Source of the DNA: Pseudomonas kielensis
GTDB taxonomy: Bacteria; Pseudomonadota; Gammaproteobacteria; Pseudomonadales; Pseudomonadaceae
DNA: 64,000 nucleotides
Direction of reading: 5' to 3'
Assembly (NCBI RefSeq): GCF_014236655.1
Contig: NZ_JACMYG010000003.1
Span: 284,779 to 348,778, forward strand
Made by a program: the position numbers and the translations under genes. Positions 9,962 through 18,906 of the stretch are shown one piece after another (the stretch's first letter is position 1; the number at the start of each line of letters is the position of its first letter). The notes beneath the pieces were generated by a model that had not been told where the DNA came from, did no database searches, and saw nothing but the letters and a program-made list of their open reading frames with translations.

Positions 9962-10720
9962 ATGACCGATAAAGCGTTCGCTCAGGCTGATCCGGACTGG
10001 CTGGCATTGATCAGCGCGGCCCGCGAGTGGCTGTCCGGTCCCCTGGGGCAACTGCTATTGAATGAAGAGCGGCGCATGCTCGAAGACGAGTTGGGGCGTT
10101 TTTTTGGTGGCTACCTGGTGCATTACGGGCCGTCTGCCGAATCCCCACCCAATGCGCCCCAAGTGCAGCGCAATGTACGCCTTGGCGCACCGTTGCCGGG
10201 GGTGGAAATCGTCTGCGAAGAACAGGCCTGGCCCCTCAGCGAACACGCCGCCGACGTGGTGGTAATGCAGCACGGCCTGGACTTCTGCCTGTCGCCCCAT
10301 GGCCTGTTGCGCGAAGCGGCCAGTGCCGTGCGGCCGGGCGGGCACCTGCTGATCATCGGTATCAACCCCTGGAGCGCCTGGGGCCTGCGCCATGTGTTTG
10401 CCCACGACGGGCTGCGCAAAGCGCGCTGCATTTCGCCGTCGCGGGTTGCCGACTGGCTCAACCTGCTGGGCTTCGCGCTGGAGAAACGCCGCTTCGGGTG
10501 CTATCGTCCGCCGCTCGCATCCCCCGCCTGGCAATCGCGCCTGGCCGGTTGGGAACGCAAGGCCGGAGACTGGCAGGTGTCCGGTGGTGGCTTCTATTTA
10601 TTGGTGGCCCGCAAGATAGTGGTCGGCCTGCGCCCGGTGCGCCAGGTGCGCCGCGAGCCAATGGGCAAGCTGATCCCGCTGCCGATGGCCAAGGTCAACC
10701 GCCGCCACAGCGATCCGTAA
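9962..10720 (+). CDS. Class I SAM-dependent methyltransferase
   Basis: A 252-aa protein with a Methyltransf_11-like core. GGAG at 9952-9955 lies six bases before ATG 9962; an in-frame TTG at 9950 would lack spacing. The segment [41 protein letters not shown] matches motifs around the SAM-binding strand 4/5 region. The classical glycine-rich motif I is poorly conserved, as is common in this Pseudomonas family that sits between gloB and rnhA. The substrate is unknown. It is divergent from gloB and followed after 92 bp by rnhA. Confidence 0.8.
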   Translation: MTDKAFAQADPDWLALISAAREWLSGPLGQLLLNEERRMLEDELGRFFGGYLVHYGPSAESPPNAPQVQRNVRLGAPLPGVEIVCEEQAWPLSEHAADVVVMQHGLDFCLSPHGLLREAASAVRPGGHLLIIGINPWSAWGLRHVFAHDGLRKARCISPSRVADWLNLLGFALEKRRFGCYRPPLASPAWQSRLAGWERKAGDWQVSGGGFYLLVARKIVVGLRPVRQVRREPMGKLIPLPMAKVNRRHSDP

Positions 10721-10812
10721 CACCCTCATTATTTTCCCGGCCGGGCTTGCCCGGCCTCAGGCGTTGTCGGTCGTTGATCGGCAAGCCACCGACATTTTCT
10801 GGATAGATTGGC

Positions 10813-11256
10813 ATGAGCGATAGCGTAGAACTCTTCACCGACGGCGCCTGCAAAGGCAACCCTGGCCCCGGCGGCTGGGGCGCACTGCTGATATGCAAGG
10901 GCGTGGAAAAGGAACTCTGGGGCGGTGAAGCCAATACCACCAACAACCGCATGGAGCTGATGGGCGCGATTCGCGGCCTGGAAGAGCTCAAGCGTTCCTG
11001 CGACGTGCTGCTGGTGACCGACTCGCAGTACGTGATGAAAGGCATCAACGAGTGGATGGTCAACTGGAAGAAACGCGGCTGGAAAACCGCGGCCAAGGAA
11101 CCGGTGAAAAACGCCGACCTGTGGCGGCTACTGGACGAACAGGTCAACCGCCACAACGTGACCTGGAAATGGGTCCGCGGGCACATCGGTCACCCGGGCA
11201 ACGAACGCGCCGACCAATTGGCCAACCGTGGCGTCGACGAAGTCCGAGGTCTGTAG
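10813..11256 (+). CDS. rnhA: Ribonuclease HI
   Basis: Degrades the RNA strand of RNA-DNA hybrids (147 aa, normal length). The four catalytic carboxylates are visible: [14 protein letters not shown] near residue 10, Glu in NNRMELMG near 48, Asp in VTDSQYV near 70, and a late Asp in NERADQLAN. The handle segment [15 protein letters not shown] is present. In E. coli and most pseudomonads rnhA is next to dnaQ; here the two are about 8.5 kb apart, separated by the cat-ben block. The coding sequence is followed by a partial REP (GTGGGAGCGAGCAAG at about 11270). Confidence 0.97.
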   Translation: MSDSVELFTDGACKGNPGPGGWGALLICKGVEKELWGGEANTTNNRMELMGAIRGLEELKRSCDVLLVTDSQYVMKGINEWMVNWKKRGWKTAAKEPVKNADLWRLLDEQVNRHNVTWKWVRGHIGHPGNERADQLANRGVDEVRGL

Positions 11257-11297
11257 GATCTGTAAGGCTTGTGGGAGCGAGCAAGGTTTGCGCCGAA

Positions 11298-12182
11298 CTA
11301 TCTAGAACTGCGCAACTGCTCGATCAGCCGCAGGCAATGGTTCAGCCCCGGGGATACATCGCCGATGCGCTGGCTGAGGATGATCGGGGAGGTGGCGTTG
11401 CTTTCCAGCAGCGGGGTGAAGCCGATGTCGTCGCGGTGCAGCAATTGCACCGAGGCCGGTACCAGCGTCACGCCGATTCCTGCCCCCACCAGGCCGATCG
11501 CCGTTTGTAGTTCGTTGGTCCACTGCGCCACCTTGATGCTGACCCCGTAGGACTCGAACAGCGCGATCACGTGGTCGGCGTAGCTCGGCCGGGGATTGCC
11601 CGGGTACAGCACAAAGGGTTCGGCGGCCAGTTCGGTGAGGCTGATGGGCCGTGCCAGCAGAGGGTGGCCAGCGGGCAGGGCGGCGACCAGGCGGTCTTCG
11701 TTGAGCACCGTCTGGATGATCGCCGGGTCGTCGATGCGAATCCGCCCGAATCCGACATCGATCCGCCCGGCCTTGAGTGCCTGCACCTGTTGCAGGGTGG
11801 TCATTTCCGACAGCCCCAGCTCCAGTTCCAGGATCTCGTTGCTGCGCAGGCGGCGAATCAGCTCGGGCAACACGCCATACAGGGTCGAAGGCGCAAAGCC
11901 GATGCCCAGCCAGGTCTTCTCGCCCAGGCCGATACGCCGCGTGTTGTCGCAGACCTTATGCAGTTGCTCGAGCAGCGCCGTGGAATGCTCGAGGAAAAAT
12001 CGTCCCGCCTCGGTCAGGCGCAATGGCCGCCCACGCTCGAGCAGCACCACCCCCAGTTCATCTTCCAATTGCTGGATCTGCCGGCTCAGGGGCGGCTGGG
12101 CGATATGCAGGCGCTCGGCGGCGCGAGTGAAATTCAGGGTTTGCCCCAGCACCTGGAAGTAACGCAAATGACGCAGCTCCAT
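11298..12182 (-). CDS. catR: LysR-type regulator of catechol degradation
   Basis: Transcriptional activator of catBCA responding to cis,cis-muconate (294 aa). The start MELRHLRYFQVLGQTLNFTRAAERLHIAQPPLSRQIQQ at 12182 is the typical LysR winged HTH and is preceded by GGAGG. Longer frames upstream would run through the shared promoter. The C-terminal effector domain has the CatR/BenM-like segment LGIGFAPSTLYGVLPELIRRLR. It is divergent from catB with 127 bp between the starts, and a dyad operator lies in that gap. Divergent transcription and a shared operator imply autoregulation, the usual LysR pattern. Confidence 0.92.
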   Translation of the reverse strand: MELRHLRYFQVLGQTLNFTRAAERLHIAQPPLSRQIQQLEDELGVVLLERGRPLRLTEAGRFFLEHSTALLEQLHKVCDNTRRIGLGEKTWLGIGFAPSTLYGVLPELIRRLRSNEILELELGLSEMTTLQQVQALKAGRIDVGFGRIRIDDPAIIQTVLNEDRLVAALPAGHPLLARPISLTELAAEPFVLYPGNPRPSYADHVIALFESYGVSIKVAQWTNELQTAIGLVGAGIGVTLVPASVQLLHRDDIGFTPLLESNATSPIILSQRIGDVSPGLNHCLRLIEQLRSSR

Positions 12183-12207
12183 GAGCCCTCCACCGTCCAC
12201 AGGAATG

Positions 12208-12224
12208 AATACCTTTAAGGTATT
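12208..12224. promoter_or_regulatory. CatR-type operator (dyad)
   Basis: AATACCTT-T-AAGGTATT is a perfect 8-bp inverted repeat around a single T and contains the LysR T-N11-A signature. It lies 26 bp from the catR start and 86 bp from catB, the expected place for the recognition site of a LysR regulator that represses itself and activates the divergent operon. Confidence 0.7.
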
Positions 12225-12245
12225 GATCCAGACCAATTCTATATT
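12217..12245 (+). promoter_or_regulatory. Putative catBCA promoter
   Basis: TATATT at 12240-12245 is a good -10 element. The matching -35 position (12217-12222) falls inside the right arm of the CatR dyad and is poor in sequence, as expected for an activator-dependent promoter. A second partial dyad CCAAT...ATTGG (about 12233-12247) overlaps the -10 and may be an activation half-site. Confidence 0.45.
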
Positions 12246-12309
12246 GGAACCCGGAAAAAAGCCGTATGAGAATCGAACCCAGAACTTCAAGAACCTGACG
12301 GGTATCGAC

Positions 12310-13458
12310 ATGCTTGCTGCTGCCATTAAATCGATCGAGACGATCATCGTCGATCTGCCGACCATCCGCCCGCACAAGCTGGCGATGCACACCATGCAGA
12401 ACCAGACCCTGGTCATCATCCGGGTGCGCTGCGAGGACGGGATCGAGGGCATAGGCGAGGCGACCACCATCGGTGGCCTGGCCTACGGCAATGAAAGCCC
12501 GGACAGCATCAAGACCAACATTGACCAGCATTTCACCCCGCTGCTGCTGGGGCAGGATGGCAGCAATATCAACGCGGCGATGTTGCGCCTGGAGCGCAGC
12601 ATTCGCGGCAACACCTTTGCCAAGTCCGGTATCGAAACCGCCTTGCTCGACGCCCAGGGCAAGCGCCTGGGCCTGGCGGTCAGCGAATTACTCGGTGGCC
12701 GGGTGCGCGACTCGCTGCCGGTGGCCTGGACGCTGGCCAGCGGCGATACCGCCCGGGACATCGCCGAGGCCGAGCAGATGCTCGACCTGCGTCGGCACCG
12801 GATCTTCAAGTTGAAAATCGGCGCCGGTGACGTCGACCGCGACCTGGCCCACGTGATCGCCATCAAGAAAGCCCTGGGCGAGCGAGCCAGTGTGCGGGTC
12901 GACGTCAACCAGGCGTGGGACGAAGCCGTGGCCCTGCGCGCCTGCCGGATTCTCGGCGGCAATGGCATCGACCTGATCGAACAGCCGATTTCGCGCAACA
13001 ACCGTTCCGGCATGGTGCGCCTGAATGCCATGAGCCCGGCGCCGATCATGGCGGACGAGTCGATCGAGTGCGTCGAGGACGCCTTCAACCTGGCCCGCGA
13101 AGGCGCAGCGTCGGTGTTTGCCCTGAAGATCGCCAAGAACGGCGGCCCCCGTGCGGTGTTGCGTACGGCGGCGATTGCCGAAGCGGCGGGCATCGGCCTC
13201 TACGGTGGCACCATGCTCGAAGGCGGGATCGGTACCCTGGCCTCGGCCCATGCGTTCCTGACCCTCAACAAACTGAGCTGGGACACCGAACTGTTCGGCC
13301 CGCTGCTGTTGACCGAAGACATCCTCCGCGAGCCGCTGGAGTACCGCGATTTCCATTTGCACGTTTCATCGGCGCCGGGTCTGGGCCTGAACCTGGACGA
13401 AGAACGCCTGGCGTTTTTCCGCCGCGACAAGAGCTCCACTGCCCACCATTTAGCCTGA
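12310..13458 (+). CDS. catB: Muconate cycloisomerase
   Basis: Converts cis,cis-muconate to muconolactone in the catechol branch of the 3-oxoadipate pathway (382 aa). It belongs to the enolase superfamily. The N-terminal capping domain has VDLPTIRPHKLAMHTMQ. The catalytic Lys is in FKLKIGAGD, and metal ligands are in DVNQAW, EQPI and ADES. The start at 12310 (MLAAAIKSIETI) fits the family; the longer open frame upstream covers the promoter. It is first in the catBCA operon, with ten bases between its stop and catC. Confidence 0.96.
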   Translation: MLAAAIKSIETIIVDLPTIRPHKLAMHTMQNQTLVIIRVRCEDGIEGIGEATTIGGLAYGNESPDSIKTNIDQHFTPLLLGQDGSNINAAMLRLERSIRGNTFAKSGIETALLDAQGKRLGLAVSELLGGRVRDSLPVAWTLASGDTARDIAEAEQMLDLRRHRIFKLKIGAGDVDRDLAHVIAIKKALGERASVRVDVNQAWDEAVALRACRILGGNGIDLIEQPISRNNRSGMVRLNAMSPAPIMADESIECVEDAFNLAREGAASVFALKIAKNGGPRAVLRTAAIAEAAGIGLYGGTMLEGGIGTLASAHAFLTLNKLSWDTELFGPLLLTEDILREPLEYRDFHLHVSSAPGLGLNLDEERLAFFRRDKSSTAHHLA

Positions 13459-13468
13459 GGAGTTGCGC

Positions 13469-13759
13469 ATGTTGTTCCACGTAAAAATGACCGTGAACCT
13501 GCCGGTCGACATGAACCCTGAGCGAGCCGCTCAACTCAAGGCCGACGAGAAGGCCCTGGCCCAGCGCCTGCAGCAGCAGGGCAAGTGGCGGCACCTGTGG
13601 CGCATTGCCGGGCTGTACGCCAATTACAGCGTCTTTGACGTCGACAGCGTGCAGGAATTGCACGATCTGCTGATGCAATTGCCGCTGTATCCCTACATGG
13701 CTATCGAAGTGACCGCGATGTGCAGGCATCCTTCTTCTATTCATGAAGACGATCGCTGA
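13469..13759 (+). CDS. catC: Muconolactone delta-isomerase
   Basis: Isomerises muconolactone to 3-oxoadipate enol-lactone (96 aa, the usual size). It begins MLFHVKMTVNLP and contains the family segment GKWRHLWRIAGLYANYSVFDVDS and the C-terminal LYPYMAIEVTAMCRHPSSI. GAGGAG lies six bases before ATG 13469. It is cytoplasmic and the family forms decamers. It sits between catB and catA, the typical Pseudomonas order. Confidence 0.97.
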   Translation: MLFHVKMTVNLPVDMNPERAAQLKADEKALAQRLQQQGKWRHLWRIAGLYANYSVFDVDSVQELHDLLMQLPLYPYMAIEVTAMCRHPSSIHEDDR

Positions 13760-13809
13760 GTCGCTGTTGCCTGTTCTGTACTCTAATAAATACAAGATGA
13801 GGATCAATC

Positions 13810-14739
13810 ATGAACGTCAGAATTTCCCACACTGCCACGGCCCAGAAGTTTCTCGAAGAAGCCAGCGGCCTGCTCAACGATGACGGTAACCCGCGTGCCA
13901 AGGCCCTGGTCCACCGCATCCTGCGCGACTCGGTGAGCATCATCGAAGACCTCAACGTGACCCCGGAAGAGTTCTGGAAAGCAGTCAACTACCTCAACGT
14001 GCTGGGCAGCCGCCAGGAAGCCGGCCTGCTGGTGGCCGGCCTGGGCCTGGAGCACTACCTGGACCTGCTGATGGACGCTGCAGACGAGCAGGTCGGCAAG
14101 TCCGGCGGCACGCCGCGGACCATCGAAGGCCCGCTGTACGTGGCCGGCGCACCCTTGTCCCAGGCTGAGGCACGCCTGGATGACGGCGTCGACCCGGGCG
14201 TGGTGCTGTTCATGCAGGGCCAGGTCAAGAACACCGACGGCACGCCGCTGGCGGGGGCGGTGGTTGACGTCTGGCACGCCAACACCGGCGGCACCTACTC
14301 GTATTTCGATGGCAGCCAGTCGGAGTTCAACCTGCGTCGGCGCATCGTCACCGATGCCGAAGGCCGCTATCGTTTTCGCAGTATCGTGCCGTCGGGCTAC
14401 GGCTGCCCACCGGACGGTCCGACCCAGCAACTGCTCGATCAACTGGGCCGCCACGGCCAGCGTCCGGCGCACATTCACTTCTTCATCTCGGCCGATGACC
14501 ATCGCCACCTGACCACCCAGATCAACCTGGATGGCGACAAGTACCTGCACGATGACTTCGCCTACGCCACCCGTGACGAACTGATCGCCCAGATCACCTT
14601 CAGCGACGATCAGCAGCGTGCCGCCGCCTACGGCGTGAGTGGCCGGTTTGCCGAAATCGAGTTCGACTTCACCCTGCAATCCTCGGCCCAGCCCGAAGAA
14701 CAGCAGCGTCATGAGCGGGTTCGCGCACTGGAGGATTGA
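13810..14739 (+). CDS. catA: Catechol 1,2-dioxygenase
   Basis: Intradiol ring cleavage of catechol to cis,cis-muconate using non-haem Fe(III) (309 aa). The N-terminal helical dimerisation domain covers about residues 1-100, followed by the beta-sandwich catalytic domain. Iron-ligand segments are visible: Tyr in the GGTYSYFDG region, Tyr in VPSGYGCP, and the two His in RPAHIHFF. GAGG precedes the start at 13810. It ends the catBCA operon and is followed by a stem-loop terminator at 14757. Confidence 0.97.
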   Translation: MNVRISHTATAQKFLEEASGLLNDDGNPRAKALVHRILRDSVSIIEDLNVTPEEFWKAVNYLNVLGSRQEAGLLVAGLGLEHYLDLLMDAADEQVGKSGGTPRTIEGPLYVAGAPLSQAEARLDDGVDPGVVLFMQGQVKNTDGTPLAGAVVDVWHANTGGTYSYFDGSQSEFNLRRRIVTDAEGRYRFRSIVPSGYGCPPDGPTQQLLDQLGRHGQRPAHIHFFISADDHRHLTTQINLDGDKYLHDDFAYATRDELIAQITFSDDQQRAAAYGVSGRFAEIEFDFTLQSSAQPEEQQRHERVRALED

Positions 14740-14756
14740 TCCGCGCGGGCACCCGG

Positions 14757-14786
14757 CCACGAGATAACGCACCGTTTATCTCGTGG
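14757..14786 (+). terminator. Terminator-like hairpin after catA
   Basis: An 11-bp perfect stem, CCACGAGATAA / TTATCTCGTGG, with an 8-nt loop lies 18 bases after catA and is followed by GTCTTTC. The T-tract is short, so termination may be partial. Confidence 0.6.
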
Positions 14787-14890
14787 TCTTTCGCATTGTG
14801 GGCATTGGCATAGAATGGCCAGGCCTGATTTGCCTGAGGCGGGCGCCAGCGACCCGCCATCGCCTATAAAAACAATGAGAGTGACCGGTT

Positions 14891-15847
14891 ATGCAAGCGC
14901 ACCTGTTAAGTGAGCGCAGCAGCGTGTTTGTCCAGGCCGACCCCTATGCGGTGTCGGGCTACGTCAATCAGCACGTGGGCAGCCACGACATTCGCCTGCC
15001 TCGCAGTGGCAGCCCGCAGGCCAGTCTCAATCACAGCAAATTCGCCAGCCTGGACCTGTGCCGCATCAGCTACGGCGGCAGCGTGCGGGTGACCTCGCCG
15101 GCGCTGGAGACCCTCTTTCACCTGCAGGTGCTGCTCAAGGGCAACTGCCTGTGGCGCGGTCACAAGCAGGAACACTACTTCGCCCCCGGTGAACTGCTGC
15201 TGATCAACCCGGACGATCCGGTAGACCTGACGTATTCCGACGATTGCGAAAAATTCATCCTGAAAATGCCCGCCAGCCTGCTGGAGTCGGTCTGCCAGGA
15301 ACAACGCTGGCTGCACCCGGGGCAGGGCGTACGTTTCCTGGAAAACCGCTACCAACTGGCCGAGCTCGAAGGATTCATCAACCTGCTGGGCATGGTCTGC
15401 CAGGAGGCCGAGGCAGCCGAGAGCATGCCCCGGGTCCAGGAACACTACGCGCAGATCATCGTCAGCAAAATGCTCAGCCTGATGAAAACCAACGTCAGCC
15501 GTGCTGGCCTTGGGTCCCCGACCTCAAGTTTCGAGCTGATCGCCGACTACATCGAGCGCAACCTCAAGCAGGACATCTGCAGCGAGGAACTGGCGCGCCA
15601 GGCCCGCATCAGCCTGCGCTCGCTGTATGGCCTGTTCGAGCGCCATGCCGCCACCACGCCGAAAAACTACATCCGGCAGAAGAAGCTGGAGCGGGTCAAC
15701 GCCTGCCTCAGCGACCCCACCTGCACGGTGCGCAACGTCACCGAACTGGCCATGGACTACGGCTTCCTGCACCTGGGCCGGTTCTCCGAAAGCTATCGCA
15801 AGCAGTTCGGCGAATTGCCTTCCGACACCCTCAAGCGCCGCCATTGA
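14891..15847 (+). CDS. benR: AraC/XylS-family activator of benzoate genes
   Basis: Benzoate-responsive activator of benABCD (318 aa). The N-terminal two thirds are the XylS/BenR effector-binding and dimerisation region (AraC_binding_2-like, ending near residue 215). The C-terminal about 100 residues hold two helix-turn-helix units (LARQARISLRSLYGLFERHAATTPKNYIRQKKL and VTELAMDYGFLHLGRFSESYRKQFGELPSDTLKRR). Two XylS/BenR boxes occur immediately downstream, in front of benA. It has its own 151-bp upstream gap after the catA hairpin. Confidence 0.93.
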   Translation: MQAHLLSERSSVFVQADPYAVSGYVNQHVGSHDIRLPRSGSPQASLNHSKFASLDLCRISYGGSVRVTSPALETLFHLQVLLKGNCLWRGHKQEHYFAPGELLLINPDDPVDLTYSDDCEKFILKMPASLLESVCQEQRWLHPGQGVRFLENRYQLAELEGFINLLGMVCQEAEAAESMPRVQEHYAQIIVSKMLSLMKTNVSRAGLGSPTSSFELIADYIERNLKQDICSEELARQARISLRSLYGLFERHAATTPKNYIRQKKLERVNACLSDPTCTVRNVTELAMDYGFLHLGRFSESYRKQFGELPSDTLKRRH

Positions 15848-15872
15848 CTGCCACGCCTTGCCGCTCGCGCTT

Positions 15873-15908
15873 TGCACAAAACGGATAATGATCTGCAGCC
15901 AATGGCTA
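15873..15908 (+). promoter_or_regulatory. Two BenR/XylS binding boxes
   Basis: Two direct copies of TGCA-N6-GGnTA: TGCA(CAAAAC)GGATA at 15873-15887 and TGCA(GCCAAT)GGCTA at 15894-15908. They are exactly 21 bp apart, two helical turns, as in the TOL Pm promoter bound by XylS. Confidence 0.85.
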
Positions 15909-15929
15909 TTGCCCCTCCAGCACCGGCTC

Positions 15930-15935
15930 TAGCAT
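15930..15935 (+). promoter_or_regulatory. Probable -10 of the benA promoter
   Basis: TAGCAT lies 21 bp downstream of the end of the proximal BenR box, so that the box overlaps the -35 position as in Pm. No good -35 hexamer is present, which fits activator dependence. Confidence 0.45.
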
Positions 15936-15972
15936 GAGCCTTGCCTGAATAAAAACAATGGAGGCGGCGGCC

Positions 15973-17337
15973 ATGTCCCTGCGACCCGAATACCTTCACT
16001 CCCTGCTCGAAGACGACAAAGAACAGGGTATCTTCCGTTGCAAGCGCGAGATGTTTACCGACCCGCGCCTGTTCGACCTCGAAATGCAGCACATCTTCGA
16101 GGGCAACTGGTTGTATCTGGCCCACGAGAGCCAGATCCCCAACAAAAACGATTTCTACACCACCACCATGGGCCGCCAGTCGATCTTCATCGCGCGCAAC
16201 AAGGACGGTGAGCTCAACGCCTTCCTCAACGCCTGCAGCCACCGTGGGGCGATGCTCTGCCGCCACAAGACCGGCAACAAGTCGTCCTACACCTGTCCGT
16301 TCCACGGCTGGACGTTCAACAACTCCGGCAAGTTGCTCAAGGTCAAGGATCCCTCGGCGGCAGGTTACCCGGCCAGCTTCAACTGCGAAGGCTCCCACGA
16401 CCTGACCAAAGTCGCGCGCTTCGAGTCCTACCGTGGCTTCCTGTTCGGCAGCCTCAAGGCCGATGTAGTGCCCCTGGTCGAGCACCTGGGGGAATCGGCG
16501 AAGATCATCGACATGATCGTCGATCAATCCGCCGATGGCCTGGAAGTACTGCGCGGCTCCAGCAGCTACATCTATGAAGGCAACTGGAAACTCACCGCGG
16601 AGAACGGCGCCGACGGCTACCACGTCAGCTCCGTGCACTGGAACTACGCGGCCACCCAGAACCAGCGCAAGCAACGCGAATGCGGTGACGAGAACCCGAC
16701 CATGAGCGCCGGCACCTGGGCCAAGCAGGGCGGCGGTTTTTACTCCTTCGACAAGGGCCACATGCTGCTCTGGACCCGCTGGTCCAACCCCGAGGATCGT
16801 CCGCTGTACGAGCGCCGTGACGAACTGGCCAGGGACTTCGGCAAGGCGCGCGCCGACTGGATGATCGAGAACTCGCGCAACCTGTGCCTGTACCCCAACG
16901 TGTACCTGATGGACCAGTTCAGCTCGCAGATCCGCATTGCCCGCCCGATCTCGGTCAACCGCACCGAAATCACCATCTACTGCATCGCCCCCAAAGGGGA
17001 GAGCGACACCGCCCGTTCGAGCCGGATCCGCCAGTACGAAGACTTCTTCAATGTCAGCGGCATGGCCACGCCGGACGACCTGGAAGAGTTCCGCTCCTGC
17101 CAGATGGGCTACCAGGGCAGCACCAGTGCCTGGAACGACATGTCCCGTGGCGCCGAGCACTGGGTCGAAGGCGCCGACGAGGCGGCCAAGGAAATCGACC
17201 TGCACCCATTGCTCAGTGGGGTGCGTACCGAAGATGAAGGGCTGTTCGTGCTGCAACACAAATACTGGCAGCAAACCATGCTCAAGGCGCTGGAGGCCGA
17301 GCAGTCGGCGTTGATCAAGGTGGAGGAACTGGCATGA
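15973..17337 (+). CDS. benA: Benzoate 1,2-dioxygenase alpha subunit
   Basis: Large oxygenase subunit that dihydroxylates benzoate (454 aa). The Rieske 2Fe-2S site is C88-S-H90 and C108-P-F-H111. The mononuclear-iron motif is D-G-Y-H217-x4-H222. GGAGG eight bases upstream supports ATG 15973; the frame extends five codons further without a good start. The segment [27 protein letters not shown] is typical of BenA/XylX. Its stop overlaps benB by four bases. Confidence 0.96.
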   Translation: MSLRPEYLHSLLEDDKEQGIFRCKREMFTDPRLFDLEMQHIFEGNWLYLAHESQIPNKNDFYTTTMGRQSIFIARNKDGELNAFLNACSHRGAMLCRHKTGNKSSYTCPFHGWTFNNSGKLLKVKDPSAAGYPASFNCEGSHDLTKVARFESYRGFLFGSLKADVVPLVEHLGESAKIIDMIVDQSADGLEVLRGSSSYIYEGNWKLTAENGADGYHVSSVHWNYAATQNQRKQRECGDENPTMSAGTWAKQGGGFYSFDKGHMLLWTRWSNPEDRPLYERRDELARDFGKARADWMIENSRNLCLYPNVYLMDQFSSQIRIARPISVNRTEITIYCIAPKGESDTARSSRIRQYEDFFNVSGMATPDDLEEFRSCQMGYQGSTSAWNDMSRGAEHWVEGADEAAKEIDLHPLLSGVRTEDEGLFVLQHKYWQQTMLKALEAEQSALIKVEELA

Positions 17338-17822
17338 GCGTGACCTACGACACTGTGCGCGATTTTCTCTACCGCGAAGCGCGCTACCTCGACGACAAGG
17401 ACTGGGACAACTGGCTGGAACTCTACGCCGCCGACGCCAGCTTCTGGATGCCGTCCTGGGACGACAACGACGAACTGACCGAAGACCCGCAGCGGGAAAT
17501 TTCCCTGATCTGGTACGGCAACCGCACCGGCCTTGAAGACCGCATCTTCCGCATCAAGACCGAACGTTCCAGCGCCAGCGTGCCGGACACCCGGACCTCC
17601 CACAACATCAGCAACATCGAGCTGCTCGAACAGCACGACGGCCTGTGCAAGGTGCGCTTCAACTGGCACACCTTGAGTTTTCGCTACAAGACCGTCGACA
17701 GCTATTTCGGCAGCAGCTTCTACACCCTCGACGTGCGCGGTGACAGCCCGCTGATCAAGGCCAAGAAAGTGATCCTGAAGAACGACTACGTTCGCCAGGT
17801 CATCGATGTCTACCATTTGTGA
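17334..17822 (+). CDS. benB: Benzoate 1,2-dioxygenase beta subunit
   Basis: Small structural subunit of the alpha3-beta3 oxygenase (162 aa, normal length). It is an NTF2-like ring-hydroxylating beta family member with [57 protein letters not shown]. It starts in the ATGA overlap with benA, indicating translational coupling and fixed stoichiometry. Eleven bases separate its stop from benC. Confidence 0.97.
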   Translation: MSVTYDTVRDFLYREARYLDDKDWDNWLELYAADASFWMPSWDDNDELTEDPQREISLIWYGNRTGLEDRIFRIKTERSSASVPDTRTSHNISNIELLEQHDGLCKVRFNWHTLSFRYKTVDSYFGSSFYTLDVRGDSPLIKAKKVILKNDYVRQVIDVYHL

Positions 17823-17832
17823 GGCCGCGGTC

Positions 17833-18846
17833 ATGACCCATTCCATCGCTTTGAATTTTGAAGACGGCGTCACCCGCTTTGTCGACGCCAACCCCGGTGA
17901 GACCGTGGCCGATGCCGCCTACCGCCAGGGCATCAACATCCCGCTCGATTGCCGCGATGGCGCCTGCGGGACCTGCAAGTGTTTTGCCGAGGCCGGGCGC
18001 TATGACCTGGGCGAGGAATACATCGAAGACGCGCTGACGGCCGAAGAGGCCGAGCAGGGGTTTGTCCTGACCTGTCAGATGCGTGCCCAGAGCGATTGCG
18101 TGGTGCGGGTGCCGGCCTCGTCCGACGTCTGCCGCACCCAGCAGGCCAGCTACAGTGCCGCCATCAGTCAGGTACGGCAGTTGTCGGACAGCACCATTGC
18201 CCTGTCGATCAAGGGCGAGGCCCTGAGCAAGCTGGCGTTCCTGCCGGGGCAATACGTCAACCTGGGCATTCCCGGCAGCGAGCAGACCCGGGCCTATTCA
18301 TTCAGCTCGCTGCAGCGTGACGGTGAGGTCAGCTTCCTGATCCGCAATGTCCCGGGTGGGTTGATGAGCAGTTTCCTGACCGGCATCGCCAAGGCCGGCG
18401 ACAGCATGAGCCTGGCGGGCCCCCTGGGCAGCTTCTACCTGCGCGAGATCCAGCGGCCGTTGCTGCTGCTGGCCGGCGGCACGGGGTTGGCGCCCTTTAC
18501 CGCCATGCTGGAAAAAATCGCCGACCAGGGCAGCGCCCACCCATTGCACCTGATCTACGGGGTGACCAACGATTTTGACCTGGTGGAGCTCGATCGCCTG
18601 CAAGCCTTGGCCGCGCGCATCCCCAACTTCAGCTTCAGTTCCTGCGTGGCCAACCCGGACAGCGCGCACCCGCTCAAGGGCTACGTGACCCAGCACATCG
18701 AACCCCGGCATTTGAACGATGGCGACGTTGACGTCTACCTCTGTGGCCCGCCACCGATGGTCGAGGCGGTGAGCCAGTACATTCGCGAGCAGGGCATTGC
18801 GCCAAAGAACTTTTACTACGAGAAATTTGCCGCCAGTGCTGCCTGA
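17833..18846 (+). CDS. benC: Benzoate dioxygenase electron-transfer reductase
   Basis: NADH-dependent reductase feeding electrons to BenAB (337 aa). An N-terminal plant-type ferredoxin has C-RDGA-C-GT-C and a later Cys (about residues 35-85). The FAD domain has RAYSFSS, and the NAD domain has LLLLAGGTGLAPF and CGPPPMVEA. The start MTHSIALNFEDG at 17833 has GAGG upstream, formed by the benB stop region. A nine-codon upstream extension into benB is less likely. Confidence 0.96.
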   Translation: MTHSIALNFEDGVTRFVDANPGETVADAAYRQGINIPLDCRDGACGTCKCFAEAGRYDLGEEYIEDALTAEEAEQGFVLTCQMRAQSDCVVRVPASSDVCRTQQASYSAAISQVRQLSDSTIALSIKGEALSKLAFLPGQYVNLGIPGSEQTRAYSFSSLQRDGEVSFLIRNVPGGLMSSFLTGIAKAGDSMSLAGPLGSFYLREIQRPLLLLAGGTGLAPFTAMLEKIADQGSAHPLHLIYGVTNDFDLVELDRLQALAARIPNFSFSSCVANPDSAHPLKGYVTQHIEPRHLNDGDVDVYLCGPPPMVEAVSQYIREQGIAPKNFYYEKFAASAA

Positions 18847-18861
18847 CAGGCTCAGGCCGCC

Positions 18862-18880
18862 ACCCCATCCCCTTTGGGGT
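18862..18880 (+). other. Intercistronic stem-loop benC/benD
   Basis: ACCCCA and TGGGGT pair across a 7-nt loop between the benC stop and the benD ribosome binding site (GAGG at 18896). There is no T-tract, so it could tune mRNA stability rather than terminate. Confidence 0.35.
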
Positions 18881-18906
18881 CAGTCACACCGTCTTGAGGA
18901 TTGGAA

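Noticed and set aside
10739..10756. GGCCGGGC-TT-GCCCGGCC hairpin between the methyltransferase and rnhA
   Set aside because: There is no T-tract on either strand, so it is not called a terminator; it may only be a structured leader of rnhA.
11268..11285. GTGGGAGCGAGCAAG after rnhA as a full REP element
   Set aside because: Only one half of a REP unit is present, with no inverted partner nearby.
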